A DNA stretch of 49,582 bases from an uncultured Porphyromonadaceae bacterium (GCA_947643165.1 CANRVB010000019.1:1-49582), one strand, 5' to 3'. Counted from the first letter of the stretch, positions 8,376 to 17,937 are shown. Made by a program: numbers and translations. The notes: generated by a model not told the origin, from the sequence alone.

Positions 8376-8383
8376 TATCTTTG
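8376..8383 (+). promoter_or_regulatory. -7 box for the GH3 gene
   Basis: TATCTTTG matches TAnnTTTG and lies 43 bases before the chosen ATG at 8426. It also overlaps an in-frame TTG at 8381, so translation cannot sensibly begin there; this helps fix the start. No clear -33 TTTG was seen. Confidence 0.5.
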
Positions 8384-8425
8384 CATGTCTACCGCTTAAA
8401 CTTTCACATTATCTATTTTTTTTCT

Positions 8426-10783
8426 ATGAGACTTGTCGTATTTCTGACTGTTATTGCCATCTCTGCCTTCAACCTGTCGGCCCGTATTTCGGGTGCCGTC
8501 TACCTTGATTCTGCGAGGCCGATCGATGAGCGTGTGAACGATCTGTTGGACCGTATGACACTTCACGAGAAGATCGGACAGCTCTTATGTCCTATGGGGT
8601 GGGAGATGTATTCTGTCAACGACACTCGCTCCGGTGTGAATGTTTCTGATGAATTCCGTCGCTTGGTCGACCAATCTGCTCCGGGAATGCTCTGGGCCAC
8701 TTATCGTGCCGATCCTTGGACACGCCGGACTATAGCCGATGGCCTTAATCCGCGCCTTGCAGCTATGGCCGGAAATGCTCTTCAGCGATATGTCATCGAG
8801 CATACCAGGCTCGGTATACCGCTGTTCCTTGCTGAAGAAGCGCCTCATGGTCACATGGCCATCGGGACTACAGTATTTCCTACAGGCATAGGAATGGCAG
8901 CCACCTTCAATCCTCAGGTTATTGAGCAGGTCGGACGTATCATAGGCACCGAAGTGCGCGCTCAGGGCGCACATATAAGTTATGGTCCTGTTCTCGATCT
9001 TATGAGAGATCCTCGGTGGAGCCGCGTGGAGGAAACTATGGGCGAGGATCCTTGTCTTACAGGATCTCTCGGTGCGGCTATGGTTCGTGCGCTTGGAGCC
9101 GGCAACTTGAATGATCCTCATGCTACAATTGCCACTCTCAAGCATTTCATTGCTTATGCTGCACCCGAAGGCGGCCAGAACGGCAATTTTGCCACTTTAG
9201 GCCGGCGAGATCTCGAACTGTATTTTCTCCCGCCCTTCCATGATGCTGTCAATGCCGGGGCGCTATCCATAATGTCATCCTACAATTCTGTCGATGGTAT
9301 TCCTTGCTCGTCCGACCGCAGTCTGCTTACCGGCCTGCTTCGCGATCGATGGCATTTCCGTGGATATACCGTTAGCGATCTCTATAGCATTGACGGATTG
9401 ACTGGTCATCGTGTCGTACCCGATCTCGCTGGTGCTTCGGCGGCAGCTCTTAATGCTGGACTCGATGTCGACCTCGGTGCAAATGCTTACCGGCATCTTA
9501 CCGAAGCTCTTGAGCGTGGCGATGTCGCCATGTGCGACATCGATACCGCTGTCAGCCGTGTCTTGCGGCTTAAGTTCGAGATGGGCCTGTTTGAGAATCC
9601 TTATGTCGATCCTGATTATGCCGCTTGCAGTGTACTTACCTATGAGAGCCGTTCTTGCGCTCTCGACGTGGCGCGTCAGTCCATTACACTTCTCAAAAAC
9701 AGATGTTCTCTGCTTCCGCTCGATCCTGACCGTGTGAAGGTGGCTCTTATTGGCCCGAATGCCGACAATGTCTACAATCAGCTTGGCGACTATACGGCAC
9801 CACAGCCCGAAGATGCCGTAAAGACCGTGCGCGATGGATTCTCCGCCTATTTGTCTTCCGCCGGTATGCGTTATGTCAAGGGGTGTGCTGTGCGCGATTC
9901 TGCTGTTGCCGATATCAGTCAGGCTGTCGAGGCCGCACGTTGGGCTGATGTGGTGGTTGCTGTGGTCGGTGGATCGAGTGCACGTGATTTCCGTACCTCA
10001 TATAAGGATACAGGTGCAGCCGTTGTCAATAGTTCCGGACGTGCAGTGAGCGATATGGAGAGCGGTGAAGGATTCGACAGGGCCACTCTTACACTTATGG
10101 GGCGGCAGCAGGAACTCCTCGATTCGCTCAAGGCAACCGGTAAGCCGCTCGTGGTAGTCTATATTGAAGGTCGGTCGCTCGATAAGAATTGGGCCGCCGA
10201 CCATGCCGATGCGCTGCTCACAGCCTATTATCCCGGAATGGAGGGCGGACAGGCTATAGCTGATGTGATTTTCGGTCGATACAATCCGGCTGGTCGACTT
10301 CCCTACACCGTACCCCGGGCCATTGGGCAACTGCCCGTTTACTACAACCGGCGCCCGCCGGTGCTTCACGATTATGTGGAACTTAGTGCGACACCTCTTT
10401 TCCCGTTCGGTTATGGCTTGAGCTACACTGACTTCGACTATTCAGACTTGCAGATACATACCGATTCAGTCACCGGTATTCCTTTGTCGGCTACGTTGAC
10501 CGTGACAAATACCGGCCTGCGCGATGGTGATGAGGTTGTTCAACTATACGTCAGTCCACGTTATGCATCCACAGTACAGCCTATCATGCAACTTAAGGCC
10601 TTCTCCCGAATCACCTTGCCCGCTGGTGCCGGTTCTACTGTCACACTTCCGCTTCAGCCGTCCGATTTCGAGATTATCGGTCCCGACATGGAGCGCCGGA
10701 TTGAGCCGGTCATGTGGGAGATAATGGTTGGAGCATCATCCGACGATATCCGTCTGCGTTCATCAGTCACGATCAAGGGCTGA
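8426..10783 (+). CDS. Secreted glycoside hydrolase family 3 (beta-glucosidase/xylosidase-like)
   Basis: A 785-residue GH3 enzyme starting at ATG 8426 with a signal peptide (RLVVFLTVIAISAFNLSA). The N-terminal TIM barrel carries VLDLMRDPRWSRVEETMGEDP, the KHFIAYA lysine-histidine pair and the nucleophile D318 in GYTVSDLYSIDG. The second alpha/beta sandwich domain follows (SITLLKN, VALIGPNAD, VVVVYIEGRSL, YYPGMEGGQAIADVIFG). The C-terminal fibronectin type III-like domain occupies about the last 100 residues. Family members release glucose or xylose from the non-reducing ends of beta-linked oligosaccharides, here most likely in the periplasm. Exact specificity cannot be read from sequence. No SusC/SusD pair is adjacent, so it is not part of an obvious polysaccharide utilisation locus. 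Confidence 0.9.
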   Translation: MRLVVFLTVIAISAFNLSARISGAVYLDSARPIDERVNDLLDRMTLHEKIGQLLCPMGWEMYSVNDTRSGVNVSDEFRRLVDQSAPGMLWATYRADPWTRRTIADGLNPRLAAMAGNALQRYVIEHTRLGIPLFLAEEAPHGHMAIGTTVFPTGIGMAATFNPQVIEQVGRIIGTEVRAQGAHISYGPVLDLMRDPRWSRVEETMGEDPCLTGSLGAAMVRALGAGNLNDPHATIATLKHFIAYAAPEGGQNGNFATLGRRDLELYFLPPFHDAVNAGALSIMSSYNSVDGIPCSSDRSLLTGLLRDRWHFRGYTVSDLYSIDGLTGHRVVPDLAGASAAALNAGLDVDLGANAYRHLTEALERGDVAMCDIDTAVSRVLRLKFEMGLFENPYVDPDYAACSVLTYESRSCALDVARQSITLLKNRCSLLPLDPDRVKVALIGPNADNVYNQLGDYTAPQPEDAVKTVRDGFSAYLSSAGMRYVKGCAVRDSAVADISQAVEAARWADVVVAVVGGSSARDFRTSYKDTGAAVVNSSGRAVSDMESGEGFDRATLTLMGRQQELLDSLKATGKPLVVVYIEGRSLDKNWAADHADALLTAYYPGMEGGQAIADVIFGRYNPAGRLPYTVPRAIGQLPVYYNRRPPVLHDYVELSATPLFPFGYGLSYTDFDYSDLQIHTDSVTGIPLSATLTVTNTGLRDGDEVVQLYVSPRYASTVQPIMQLKAFSRITLPAGAGSTVTLPLQPSDFEIIGPDMERRIEPVMWEIMVGASSDDIRLRSSVTIKG

Positions 10784-10793
10784 TCACATATAG

Positions 10794-11192
10794 TCAGGCT
10801 ATACCTTCCAGTTCAATCTCAAATATGAGTGTCGAACCGCCCGGTATACCTGGTTGGCTCATCTTGCCGTATGCTTTCTCGGCCGGTATATATACCTCCC
10901 ATTTGTCGCCTGTGTGCATCTGCTGCAGGGCTATTACCCATCCTGCTATTAGATCGCGGAGTCTGAATGCCGGGGCCACCCCGCCACGGCTGCTGTCAAA
11001 TGTTTTGCCGTTTATGGTTTTGCCTGTATAGTGTACTGTCACTACGCTGTTGCGCGTAGGTCTGCGGTCTCCATTGCTGCCCGACTTTATGATTTTGTAA
11101 TACACCCCTCCCTCGAGCGGCATGACTCCGGGTTCCTGTGCTTTGGCTTCAAGCCACGCTCTGTTCTTGGCTATATATTCCTGTTTGGCCAT
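10794..11192 (-). CDS. FKBP-type peptidyl-prolyl cis-trans isomerase
   Basis: A 132-residue protein with a complete FKBP domain (about residues 35-130): SVVTVHYTGKTINGKTFDSS, the hydrophobic-pocket tryptophan in LIAGWVIALQQMHTGDKWEVYIP, and the AYG turn followed by the C-terminal FEIELEGI strand. There is no signal peptide, so it should be cytosolic. The 35-residue N-terminal extension is helical and charged. It catalyses cis-trans isomerisation of prolyl peptide bonds and may act as a chaperone. It lies 18 bases downstream of the P-type ATPase on the same strand, suggesting co-transcription. Confidence 0.9.
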   Translation of the reverse strand: MAKQEYIAKNRAWLEAKAQEPGVMPLEGGVYYKIIKSGSNGDRRPTRNSVVTVHYTGKTINGKTFDSSRGGVAPAFRLRDLIAGWVIALQQMHTGDKWEVYIPAEKAYGKMSQPGIPGGSTLIFEIELEGIA

Positions 11193-11210
11193 GGTTGTCT
11201 GTTGCTTAGG

Positions 11211-13865
11211 TTATTTGTGAGAGAGAAGCCGTATTAGCTCGCCTGTCCATAGTACAGTGGACGTCGACACTATTATGATTATCCAGTCTATCAGTTTCAG
11301 AGGCACTACATTGAAGAGTTCGCCACCTATTGTCACGATTACTATCTGCCCGACGAATATTATCAGGGCAATCATGATAAATCCCTTGCAGCCTTCCATA
11401 TGTAGAGCCGATCGGCCGGTCTCAAATGCTCGTGCGTTAAACATATTCCAGAACTGCAGGAAAACGAAGATTGTGAAAAACAGCGACAGCTCGTACTCGG
11501 TCAGACCTGTGTTGGCCCCTATATGTACGCGCCCTATCTGGGTCAGACTCGTTATATCGGTATGTTCGAAATAATACAGCAGGCCTAATAACAATACGAA
11601 AAATATACCGCCCACACCGGTTATCGATTGCCACATTGACCTGTTGATTATGAATGCCGTGCGTGCTCGCGGTTTATCTTTCATCACCGATGCCGATGGC
11701 GGAAGCGATGCCAGAGCCATTGCCGCGAATGTGTCCATTATAAGATTCACCCATAGCATCTGGGTAACTGTCAGCGGCGACTGCATTCCCATGAATGCGC
11801 CCGACAGTACTATGAAGCAGGCAGCCACGTTTACAGTCATCTGAAACAATATGAACCGCTGTATATTCTGATAGAGCGACCGGCCCCACATGACTGCTCT
11901 GCCTATCGATGAGAACGAATTGTCTATTATGGTGATATCCGATGCCTCTTTTGCCACGGACGTGCCGTCGCCCATCGAAAGGCCTACATGGGCTGTTTTC
12001 AGAGCCGGAGCGTCATTCGTTCCGTCGCCTGTCACCGCAACCACTTCATTGTTGGCCTGCAATGCTTCCACAAGGCGTTTCTTGTCCATCGGACGCGCAC
12101 GGGCTATGATCTTCAGATCCTCCACACGGTTGCGGAGTTCTTCATCGCTCAGATCGGCGAATTCGGTGCCTGTTATTATGTTGCTGTAATTGTCGGTTGT
12201 GTCGTTCCATAGTCCTATCTGTCGGCCTATCTCCTTGGCGGTACCGGGTGTGTCGCCGGTTACTATCTTGACCTTTATACCGGCTTCAAGCACCTCTTTC
12301 ACCGCATCCGGCACATCCGTACGCACTGGATCCGATATCGCCACTATGCCGAGAAATGTCAGATTCTGGGCCACGACCCTTCCGTCGGCTATAGTCTTGT
12401 CGCCATCCGTCAGCTCTTGATAGGCAAATCCCAGGGTTCTCATAGCCTGGTTTTGATATTCAAGCAGGCGGGCGTCAATCTCGTTTTTGGTCACGCCGCT
12501 GGTGTTCCGGCACATCCCGAATACAATTTCCGGTGCCCCCTTCACGTATAATATCCTTTTGCCGGTGGATGATTTTACAACAGTAGCCATATATTTGCGC
12601 TCTGTTGAGAATGGTAGCTCTTCTGTGCGTATGGCGCTCTCCCGTATAGCCTGGTAGTCGGCGCCTCTATCCTTAAGCCACAGCAGCAGCGCACCCTCTG
12701 TTGGATTGCCGAGCACCTGGATCTTTTCACCTGAGGTGTCAAGCATGGCGGTCGAATTCACCGCGATTCCCTCTTGCAGAATATCATCCGACGGCTCTCC
12801 GAAAAAGTCGGTTTTATATACCTGCATCTGGTTTTGTGTGAGCGTGCCGGTTTTGTCTGTGCAGATCACGGTGGTGGCGCCCATGGTCTCGCAGGCATGC
12901 ATTTTTCTTACAAGATTGTTTGTTCGCAGCATACGCCTCATCGAGTAGGCGAGCGACAGAGTCACAGCCATCGGCAGACCTTCTGGCACGGCTACCACTA
13001 CCAGCGTCACGGCCACCATCAGTGTCTGAAGCAGGTATGCAAGAAAACGCATCCAGTCAAAGTCGGCTACGTTTATGAAATACATCAGGATGCGGCCGGC
13101 TATGATTGCCGCGGCAAATCCATACGACACCTTTGTGATCAGGCGCCCAAGACCGTCAAGCTGCTCATTGAGGGGAGTCTTGACGCTGTCATCTATCTGT
13201 GCCGCTTCAAATACCTTGCCGTTTTCAGTCCGGTCGCCGACAGCCGTGACCCTCATTATTCCATGCCCCTCCATTACCTTTGTACCACGCATGGCGTGAT
13301 TCGACGGGAATGTGGCGTCTTTATCAAATTCAGCCCTGTCCGTTGTCTTGCGGCATATCGGCTCTCCTGTAAGAGTCGATTCATCTATGCTGAGCGACAC
13401 CGCCTCTATAAGTTCGCCGTCGGCCGGGACCTCTTCTCCTGTGTTGAGTATCACTATGTCTCCTACTACAACATCTTTTTTGGGTATCTGCCGCGCATTG
13501 CCTGCACGTATCACCTGTACCGGCTCGTCATCATTCACCTGGTTGAGAATCTCAAACTCTTTGTCGGCCTTCATTTCAAATACAAATGCAAGACCTGTGG
13601 CCAGAAGTATTGCCGCGAATATACCGGTTGGCTCGAAAAATACACTTGCGCCCTCATCAAGTCCCCAGTACTCATAGCATGAGATTCCTATCGACAACAC
13701 TCCGGCTATCATCAGTATTATGATAAGTGGATCACCGAACTTTCCGATAAACCGCTTCCACAGAGGCTCTTTCTTGGGTGGTGTGAGTATGTTTACGCCG
13801 TTGTTGTTCCGGCTTTCCAGTACTTCAGAGTCTGTCAGACCGGTATATTGGGTTGTTTGTGACAT
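11211..13865 (-). CDS. P2-type calcium-translocating ATPase
   Basis: An 884-residue cation-transporting P-type ATPase. It has the actuator TGEP motif (STLTGEPI), the phosphorylation motif D337-K-T-G-T-L-T, the ATP-binding KGAPE segment and the hinge GDGTNDAPALK (D614-G-T-N-D). The transmembrane core includes VAVPEGLPMAVTLSLA in M4 and NLIMDTFAAMALA in M6, the ion-site signature of PMCA/SERCA-like calcium pumps. Four N-terminal and six C-terminal hydrophobic segments fit the ten-helix topology in the inner membrane. Calcium export is the most likely role; a manganese or broader specificity cannot be excluded. It is the first gene of an operon with the FKBP isomerase. Confidence 0.9.
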   Translation of the reverse strand: MSQTTQYTGLTDSEVLESRNNNGVNILTPPKKEPLWKRFIGKFGDPLIIILMIAGVLSIGISCYEYWGLDEGASVFFEPTGIFAAILLATGLAFVFEMKADKEFEILNQVNDDEPVQVIRAGNARQIPKKDVVVGDIVILNTGEEVPADGELIEAVSLSIDESTLTGEPICRKTTDRAEFDKDATFPSNHAMRGTKVMEGHGIMRVTAVGDRTENGKVFEAAQIDDSVKTPLNEQLDGLGRLITKVSYGFAAAIIAGRILMYFINVADFDWMRFLAYLLQTLMVAVTLVVVAVPEGLPMAVTLSLAYSMRRMLRTNNLVRKMHACETMGATTVICTDKTGTLTQNQMQVYKTDFFGEPSDDILQEGIAVNSTAMLDTSGEKIQVLGNPTEGALLLWLKDRGADYQAIRESAIRTEELPFSTERKYMATVVKSSTGKRILYVKGAPEIVFGMCRNTSGVTKNEIDARLLEYQNQAMRTLGFAYQELTDGDKTIADGRVVAQNLTFLGIVAISDPVRTDVPDAVKEVLEAGIKVKIVTGDTPGTAKEIGRQIGLWNDTTDNYSNIITGTEFADLSDEELRNRVEDLKIIARARPMDKKRLVEALQANNEVVAVTGDGTNDAPALKTAHVGLSMGDGTSVAKEASDITIIDNSFSSIGRAVMWGRSLYQNIQRFILFQMTVNVAACFIVLSGAFMGMQSPLTVTQMLWVNLIMDTFAAMALASLPPSASVMKDKPRARTAFIINRSMWQSITGVGGIFFVLLLGLLYYFEHTDITSLTQIGRVHIGANTGLTEYELSLFFTIFVFLQFWNMFNARAFETGRSALHMEGCKGFIMIALIIFVGQIVIVTIGGELFNVVPLKLIDWIIIIVSTSTVLWTGELIRLLSHK

Positions 13866-13897
13866 ATCGTTTCAGCAGCTTTTGTTATTTTGTCGTG

Positions 13898-13905
13898 CAA
13901 AGTTA
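13898..13905 (-). promoter_or_regulatory. -7 box for the P-type ATPase operon
   Basis: The minus strand reads TAACTTTG, a full match to TAnnTTTG, 33 bases upstream of the ATPase start codon. Confidence 0.5.
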
Positions 13906-14048
13906 AGATCTCTGTCATATTTATCAGCCATAATCCGACGGCAAAAGTTCTCTTCATCCGTATTTTTTTCTCACTTCCTGTAGCATACGCATTCCGGTCG
14001 TCATATTTTGCAATTCATCGGGTATATATGGCAGCCCGTCGGAATTGT

Positions 14049-14080
14049 TTTGCCAACCGTTAGGCCTGGTTATAATTTTG
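14049..14080 (+). promoter_or_regulatory. Promoter of the barrel protein / two-component cluster
   Basis: TTTG at 14049-14052 and TAATTTTG at 14073-14080 are separated by 20 bases, a full Bacteroidetes promoter match 26 bases upstream of the ATG at 14107. Confidence 0.7.
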
Positions 14081-14106
14081 CCTCTGAAAACAAAATATAA
14101 TTACTG

Positions 14107-15006
14107 ATGAAACAGCTACTTCTTATTGTCTTCTTCCTGTTCGATGCGTTGATTGTGTCGGCACAAGGATATGTCACATATGATTCTTTCTCACCAAGCA
14201 CCATGCGCAATGAGCTTGGCCAGCGTTTCGGATCGGGAAAGATGTCTATGATCTCGGCTGGCTGCGATATTCCCGTTTATTCTGCCATCAACGATCTGAG
14301 GCAGCCAACCGTGTGGTCGGTCGGTTTGCACGGAAGCTATGCCTCTATGTCGTGCAAAGGCGAGGCTTCACGTCTCAACCCCGATGCTGTGGTCAACGCC
14401 GCGGTCAGTGCCAGTCATCTACGGCCCATATCGTCCCGGTGGAGTCTTTTTGCCACTTTAGGATGTGGCATATACGCACCTTCCGATTATATACGTGCCA
14501 AATCTATATTGGGCAGTGGAGGCGTGATATTCATCTGTCGCGTCAACGATAATCTTAGTCTTGGCATAGGAGGTGGTGTGAGCAATTCCTATGGACCACC
14601 GGTCGTTATGCCGATGCTATATCTCAGTTGGCATCTTCGCCGTATGTTTGAGTTCAGCATCGACATGTCCAGCAGTATAAAGATATCAGCTTCTACCTTG
14701 TTATGGAAGAATCTGCGTCTGGAGATCACGCCACTCCAGATTGACGGATTGGCCGCTGTCATATCAGTCGATGGAAAGGACCGGATCTATTCAATGGCGA
14801 TGCTCAGGTCTTATATTTCGCCGTCATGGCATTTCAGCAGTAAGTTCAGCATTTTTGCTGCAGTGGGAGGTAATTGGATTAGAGGTGTCAGCGTTACCGA
14901 CAGAAGCCTCAAGGGATTTTTCAATAGTTTCAAGGACGATGATGATAAAGACCCATATTTCAAGGCGTCCTTAAGGTTATCTGCCGGAATGCGGTTTTCA
15001 TTCTGA
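14107..15006 (+). CDS. Putative outer-membrane beta-barrel protein (DUF6268-like)
   Basis: A 299-residue exported protein with a clear signal peptide (LLLIVFFLFDALIVSAQG, cleavage after SAQ). The mature part is built of alternating polar and hydrophobic strands with many Gly, Ser and aromatic residues, and the chain ends in Phe (MRFSF), the usual C-terminal signature of outer-membrane barrels. It resembles the DUF6268 family of Bacteroidetes, though I cannot confirm this without a search. It has its own strong promoter and is followed 42 bases later by a response regulator and kinase, so it may be a target or sensor partner of that pair. The function is unknown. Confidence 0.7.
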   Translation: MKQLLLIVFFLFDALIVSAQGYVTYDSFSPSTMRNELGQRFGSGKMSMISAGCDIPVYSAINDLRQPTVWSVGLHGSYASMSCKGEASRLNPDAVVNAAVSASHLRPISSRWSLFATLGCGIYAPSDYIRAKSILGSGGVIFICRVNDNLSLGIGGGVSNSYGPPVVMPMLYLSWHLRRMFEFSIDMSSSIKISASTLLWKNLRLEITPLQIDGLAAVISVDGKDRIYSMAMLRSYISPSWHFSSKFSIFAAVGGNWIRGVSVTDRSLKGFFNSFKDDDDKDPYFKASLRLSAGMRFSF

Positions 15007-15015
15007 AAAAATATT

Positions 15016-15023
15016 TAACTTTG
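15016..15023 (+). promoter_or_regulatory. -7 box upstream of the response regulator
   Basis: TAACTTTG matches TAnnTTTG and lies 25 bases before the ATG at 15049. No -33 TTTG was found, so the regulator may be transcribed both from here and by read-through from 14107. Confidence 0.4.
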
Positions 15024-15048
15024 GTGCATCATACAGAAAGTGTTGGCA

Positions 15049-15804
15049 ATGGTACGATATCTTATTATTGAGGATGAGCCCCTCGCATTCGAGGAGCTTA
15101 AGCGAATGATGGATCAGTTGCGCCCCGGATTTCAGATGGCAGGATGGGCGCAGAGCGTTTGTCAGAGTATTACGCTGCTCAGGTCTCAGACTTTCGACCT
15201 CATATTGGCCGACATATCACTGGCCGATGGATTGTGCTTTGATATTTTCCGTCAGATTGACGTTGGGATACCTGTCATCTTTACCACGGCCTACGATGAG
15301 TATGCCATTCGGGCATTCAAGGCTAATGGCATCGACTATCTCCTGAAGCCTGTCGAGATCAGCGAGCTCGAGGTTGCTGTCATGCGTTATGAGCGGAACT
15401 CTGTTGCCGCCCCTTCTGCCGGGCATCTCGCTACACTCTGTGATTATGGTGGTCGGCGTACCAAGGACCGGTTTCTTGTCCGGTCTGGCGATTCATATCT
15501 CCATGTCGGCATTTCGGAGGTGGCATTTTTCTACAGTGAAGACAAGTATACGTTTCTTCATGTGTTTTCAGGTAAACGGTATATTATCGACTATTCGCTC
15601 GACACTCTGGAGGATATGCTCGACAGAGCCTGTTTTTTTCGTACTTCCCGAAATTCCATCATCAGTATTCAGGCTGTCGTTCGGTGTTCCAAGCTTTTTG
15701 GCGGCAGGTTGAAGCTCCATTGCAGTCCTGAACTCCCGGTTGAGTCTATTGTTAGCCGTAGCCGTGTTCGTAAATTCATGGAGTGGATCGACGGGTTGGT
15801 TTGA
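15049..15804 (+). CDS. LytTR-family response regulator
   Basis: A 251-residue regulator starting at ATG 15049 (MVRYLIIEDEPLAFEEL); the upstream GTG at 15040 adds only three residues. The receiver domain (1-115) has the acidic pair E8-D9, the phosphoacceptor D55 in FDLILADISLADG, a switch threonine in FTTAYDEYAI and the lysine in YLLKPVE. The C-terminal LytTR DNA-binding domain (about 145-250) contains FFYSEDKYTFLHVFSGKRY and the R-T-S-R-N-S-I-I-S-I signature. It is followed 22 bases later by a LytS-type histidine kinase, its cognate partner. A LytTR regulator typically binds paired direct repeats upstream of its targets; these were not identified here. Confidence 0.9.
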   Translation: MVRYLIIEDEPLAFEELKRMMDQLRPGFQMAGWAQSVCQSITLLRSQTFDLILADISLADGLCFDIFRQIDVGIPVIFTTAYDEYAIRAFKANGIDYLLKPVEISELEVAVMRYERNSVAAPSAGHLATLCDYGGRRTKDRFLVRSGDSYLHVGISEVAFFYSEDKYTFLHVFSGKRYIIDYSLDTLEDMLDRACFFRTSRNSIISIQAVVRCSKLFGGRLKLHCSPELPVESIVSRSRVRKFMEWIDGLV

Positions 15805-15826
15805 TTATAATCCATTTGAATTATAG

Positions 15827-16792
15827 ATGCCTATGCAGCTTCATAAATATTTATTTCTGTTTATACTTGTCATATCTGTTTCTTTCATTCCTTTCATTGG
15901 CATCTACAGCATCATGAGCGAAGGACCTTCCGATCTGTCAGTCTCGCTCCTGATCAATCTGCCGGTGTGTATGTTTATCGGAGGTGTTGATTTTCTGTTC
16001 ATCCGGGCTATGTCTTCATCATCGGTTCGGAACAATGCTCTCCGTCTTATCATCGATATGGTGGTAACGACCCTGCTGTGTCTTTGCATTATTACCGGCC
16101 TCAATTTCATCTTTACCGACTTTACTTTCACCGATCTGATCAAATCTGGCTTGCCGGCCATTCCGTGGAACTGGGTAGTCACTCTGCTTATCGAATTGTT
16201 TTTCTACAACAACCGCCAGCAGGAAGTCGAGCGGGAGAAAGCAAAATATCAGTTGGAGGCACTTCGCAATCAGATCAATCCTCACTTCCTGTTCAATAGT
16301 CTCAATGTCCTTGCATCCCTTGCATATACCGATGGCGAGAAGGCCAACTTGTTCACCAAGCGGTTGTCTGCGGTCTACCGCTACCTGCTCTCTAACAACA
16401 GCAATCAGACTGTTCCTATCGGCGATGAACTCGAGTTTGTCAATAAATACATCTATCTCATCCGGGCCAGGTTTGGCGAGTCTGTCAAAGTCGATATTTC
16501 AGATCTCCGTAATTCCTCATCCGGACATATCATACCGGTGAGTATCCAGATGCTTGTTGAAAATGCCATCAAGCATAATGTTTGTACCGTTCAGTCTCCT
16601 CTCAAAATCCGGATCACCATTGACGATCGTCACATTTCAGTATCCAACAATCTTCAGTTGCGGAGCATGTCAGCCAAAAGCGGCATCGGACTGCGGAACA
16701 TTGAGCGGCAGTATGCCCTCCAGAACAAGTCTATCGCGGTTTCCCGTACACCGTCTGTCTTTTCCGTCACTCTCCCCGTTCTCAATGGTTGA
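15827..16792 (+). CDS. LytS/YehU-type sensor histidine kinase
   Basis: A 321-residue membrane kinase. Four hydrophobic segments fill residues 8-125. A short charged linker leads to the His_kinase domain with the phosphoacceptor H153 in QINPHFLFNSLNVLAS. The ATP-binding domain has the N box MLVENAIKHNV and the G box KSGIGLRNIERQY. There is no large periplasmic sensor, so the signal is probably sensed within the membrane. It sits directly downstream of the LytTR regulator in the same operon. A second ATG six bases downstream (15,833) is an equally possible start. Confidence 0.9.
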   Translation: MPMQLHKYLFLFILVISVSFIPFIGIYSIMSEGPSDLSVSLLINLPVCMFIGGVDFLFIRAMSSSSVRNNALRLIIDMVVTTLLCLCIITGLNFIFTDFTFTDLIKSGLPAIPWNWVVTLLIELFFYNNRQQEVEREKAKYQLEALRNQINPHFLFNSLNVLASLAYTDGEKANLFTKRLSAVYRYLLSNNSNQTVPIGDELEFVNKYIYLIRARFGESVKVDISDLRNSSSGHIIPVSIQMLVENAIKHNVCTVQSPLKIRITIDDRHISVSNNLQLRSMSAKSGIGLRNIERQYALQNKSIAVSRTPSVFSVTLPVLNG

Positions 16793-16839
16793 TACCCTCT
16801 TGAACGTTTCATCATTCTCACTGAGAGGCCGTCCCTGCT

Positions 16840-17277
16840 TTATGGATTTGTATCTGAGTCTGTGACGATCGACGGATTTATTTCCTTCAGCCGGGCTATG
16901 AAATCGTTTCGGTCTTTAGGTGATATCTCAAGCGACATACAGCTCTTTAGTACAGATCGGTTGACGAACTTGATCGACACCCTGCGGCTCGACAATCCGG
17001 CGGTTGCGAGATAACCGGTAGTCTTCTTTACCTCGGCTATTTTGGATATCGGAAATCTGCGGGGTCTGAAGTATTGATACACCAATAGTTCATCGCCTTT
17101 TATCTCATACCATATTCCAAACATCAGGAATACTGTCAGAAAGGTTATCGCACCTCCGTATACCAACATTACCCAACGGTCCGATCCTATGCAGGCAGCC
17201 CATACGATTACAATGGCAAAAAACACCATGCATGCTATCCACCAGTCTATTTTCGACCTGTAAATTTTTTTCTCCAT
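16840..17277 (-). CDS. PH-domain (bPH-like) two-helix membrane protein
   Basis: A 145-residue protein with two adjacent transmembrane helices (about residues 12-30 and 36-54: WWIACMVFFAIVIVWAACIG and the LVYGGAITFLTVFLMFGIWY segment). A soluble bacterial PH-like domain follows (YEIKGDELLVYQYFRPRRFPISKIAEVKKT and on to SLEISPKDRNDFIARLKEINP). This arrangement is standard for small PH-domain membrane proteins of Bacteroidetes. The role is unknown. It reads leftward, convergent with the histidine kinase gene. Confidence 0.75.
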   Translation of the reverse strand: MEKKIYRSKIDWWIACMVFFAIVIVWAACIGSDRWVMLVYGGAITFLTVFLMFGIWYEIKGDELLVYQYFRPRRFPISKIAEVKKTTGYLATAGLSSRRVSIKFVNRSVLKSCMSLEISPKDRNDFIARLKEINPSIVTDSDTNP

Positions 17278-17308
17278 GACGATTCAGTTTTTCATGATTC
17301 AACGTACA

Positions 17309-17316
17309 CAAAGATA
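17309..17316 (-). promoter_or_regulatory. -7 box for the PH-domain gene
   Basis: The minus strand reads TATCTTTG, matching TAnnTTTG, 32 bases upstream of the start codon at 17277. Confidence 0.5.
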
Positions 17317-17367
17317 CAAAATTTTTGAGCCGAATGCAAGTTTTTCCTGCTCTTTTTTGCGTCTTGT

Positions 17368-17868
17368 TCAGAACTGCATGGCTCTTAGATATATGCTTGT
17401 ACCTCCGTCACAGTTCTTCATGAGTATTGCATTCCGGAGCACCGACAGATGCTGGTCGTCTATATAACCTATGAGGGCGCCGGTAAATCCATCATGGGCC
17501 GAATCCGACAGTATCAGTATCCGGTTGCTCCCATTCGCAACCTTCCTTGCAAATATGGCGAAAATGGTTTGATCGCTCATGGAGCCCTGTATCAGGTCGG
17601 CAGCGGGGAGCGCCCCCATTATCCGGTACAATGTGTTGCCGTATACTGCGGTTTCATTATAATTACCCGACTCGTTGTCCCACACTATCAGCTGACCATC
17701 GGTTATGCCGAGCGACTTGAAGTCGTTGTGCCCCGAAATCATGGTTCCTTCGACTCCCTTCATGTTCGGAATAGCCTTGATCGAATCAAAAGCTTCCTCA
17801 TAACTCAGCTCTGCGGCGTTTACCGTAAAGCTTACCAATGCAATTAGCAATAGTATGTACTTTCTCAT
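17368..17868 (-). CDS. Small secreted protein of unknown function (possibly DUF6108)
   Basis: A 166-residue exported protein with an N-terminal signal peptide (MRKYILLLIALVSFTVNAAEL, cleavage after VNA). The mature part begins with an acidic helix (SYEEAFDSIKAIPNMKGVEG) and continues with strands such as RILILSDSAHDGFTGALIGYID. I do not recognise a catalytic motif. It resembles small Bacteroidales periplasmic proteins labelled DUF6108, an uncertain memory-based call. The gene stands alone on the minus strand between the PH-domain gene and the divergent beta-propeller gene. Confidence 0.6.
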   Translation of the reverse strand: MRKYILLLIALVSFTVNAAELSYEEAFDSIKAIPNMKGVEGTMISGHNDFKSLGITDGQLIVWDNESGNYNETAVYGNTLYRIMGALPAADLIQGSMSDQTIFAIFARKVANGSNRILILSDSAHDGFTGALIGYIDDQHLSVLRNAILMKNCDGGTSIYLRAMQF

Positions 17869-17937
17869 GTCTTTCCAATTTTAATATACTGTCACAACAT
17901 ATTTGGCTGTTTATTTGTTTGTTATTTTTAATTTTCG

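Noticed and set aside
12774..13682. Long antisense reading frame (302 aa) within the P-type ATPase gene
   Set aside because: It lies wholly opposite a well-conserved gene, reads as Cys/His-rich low-quality sequence without domains, and is a shadow of the ATPase codons.
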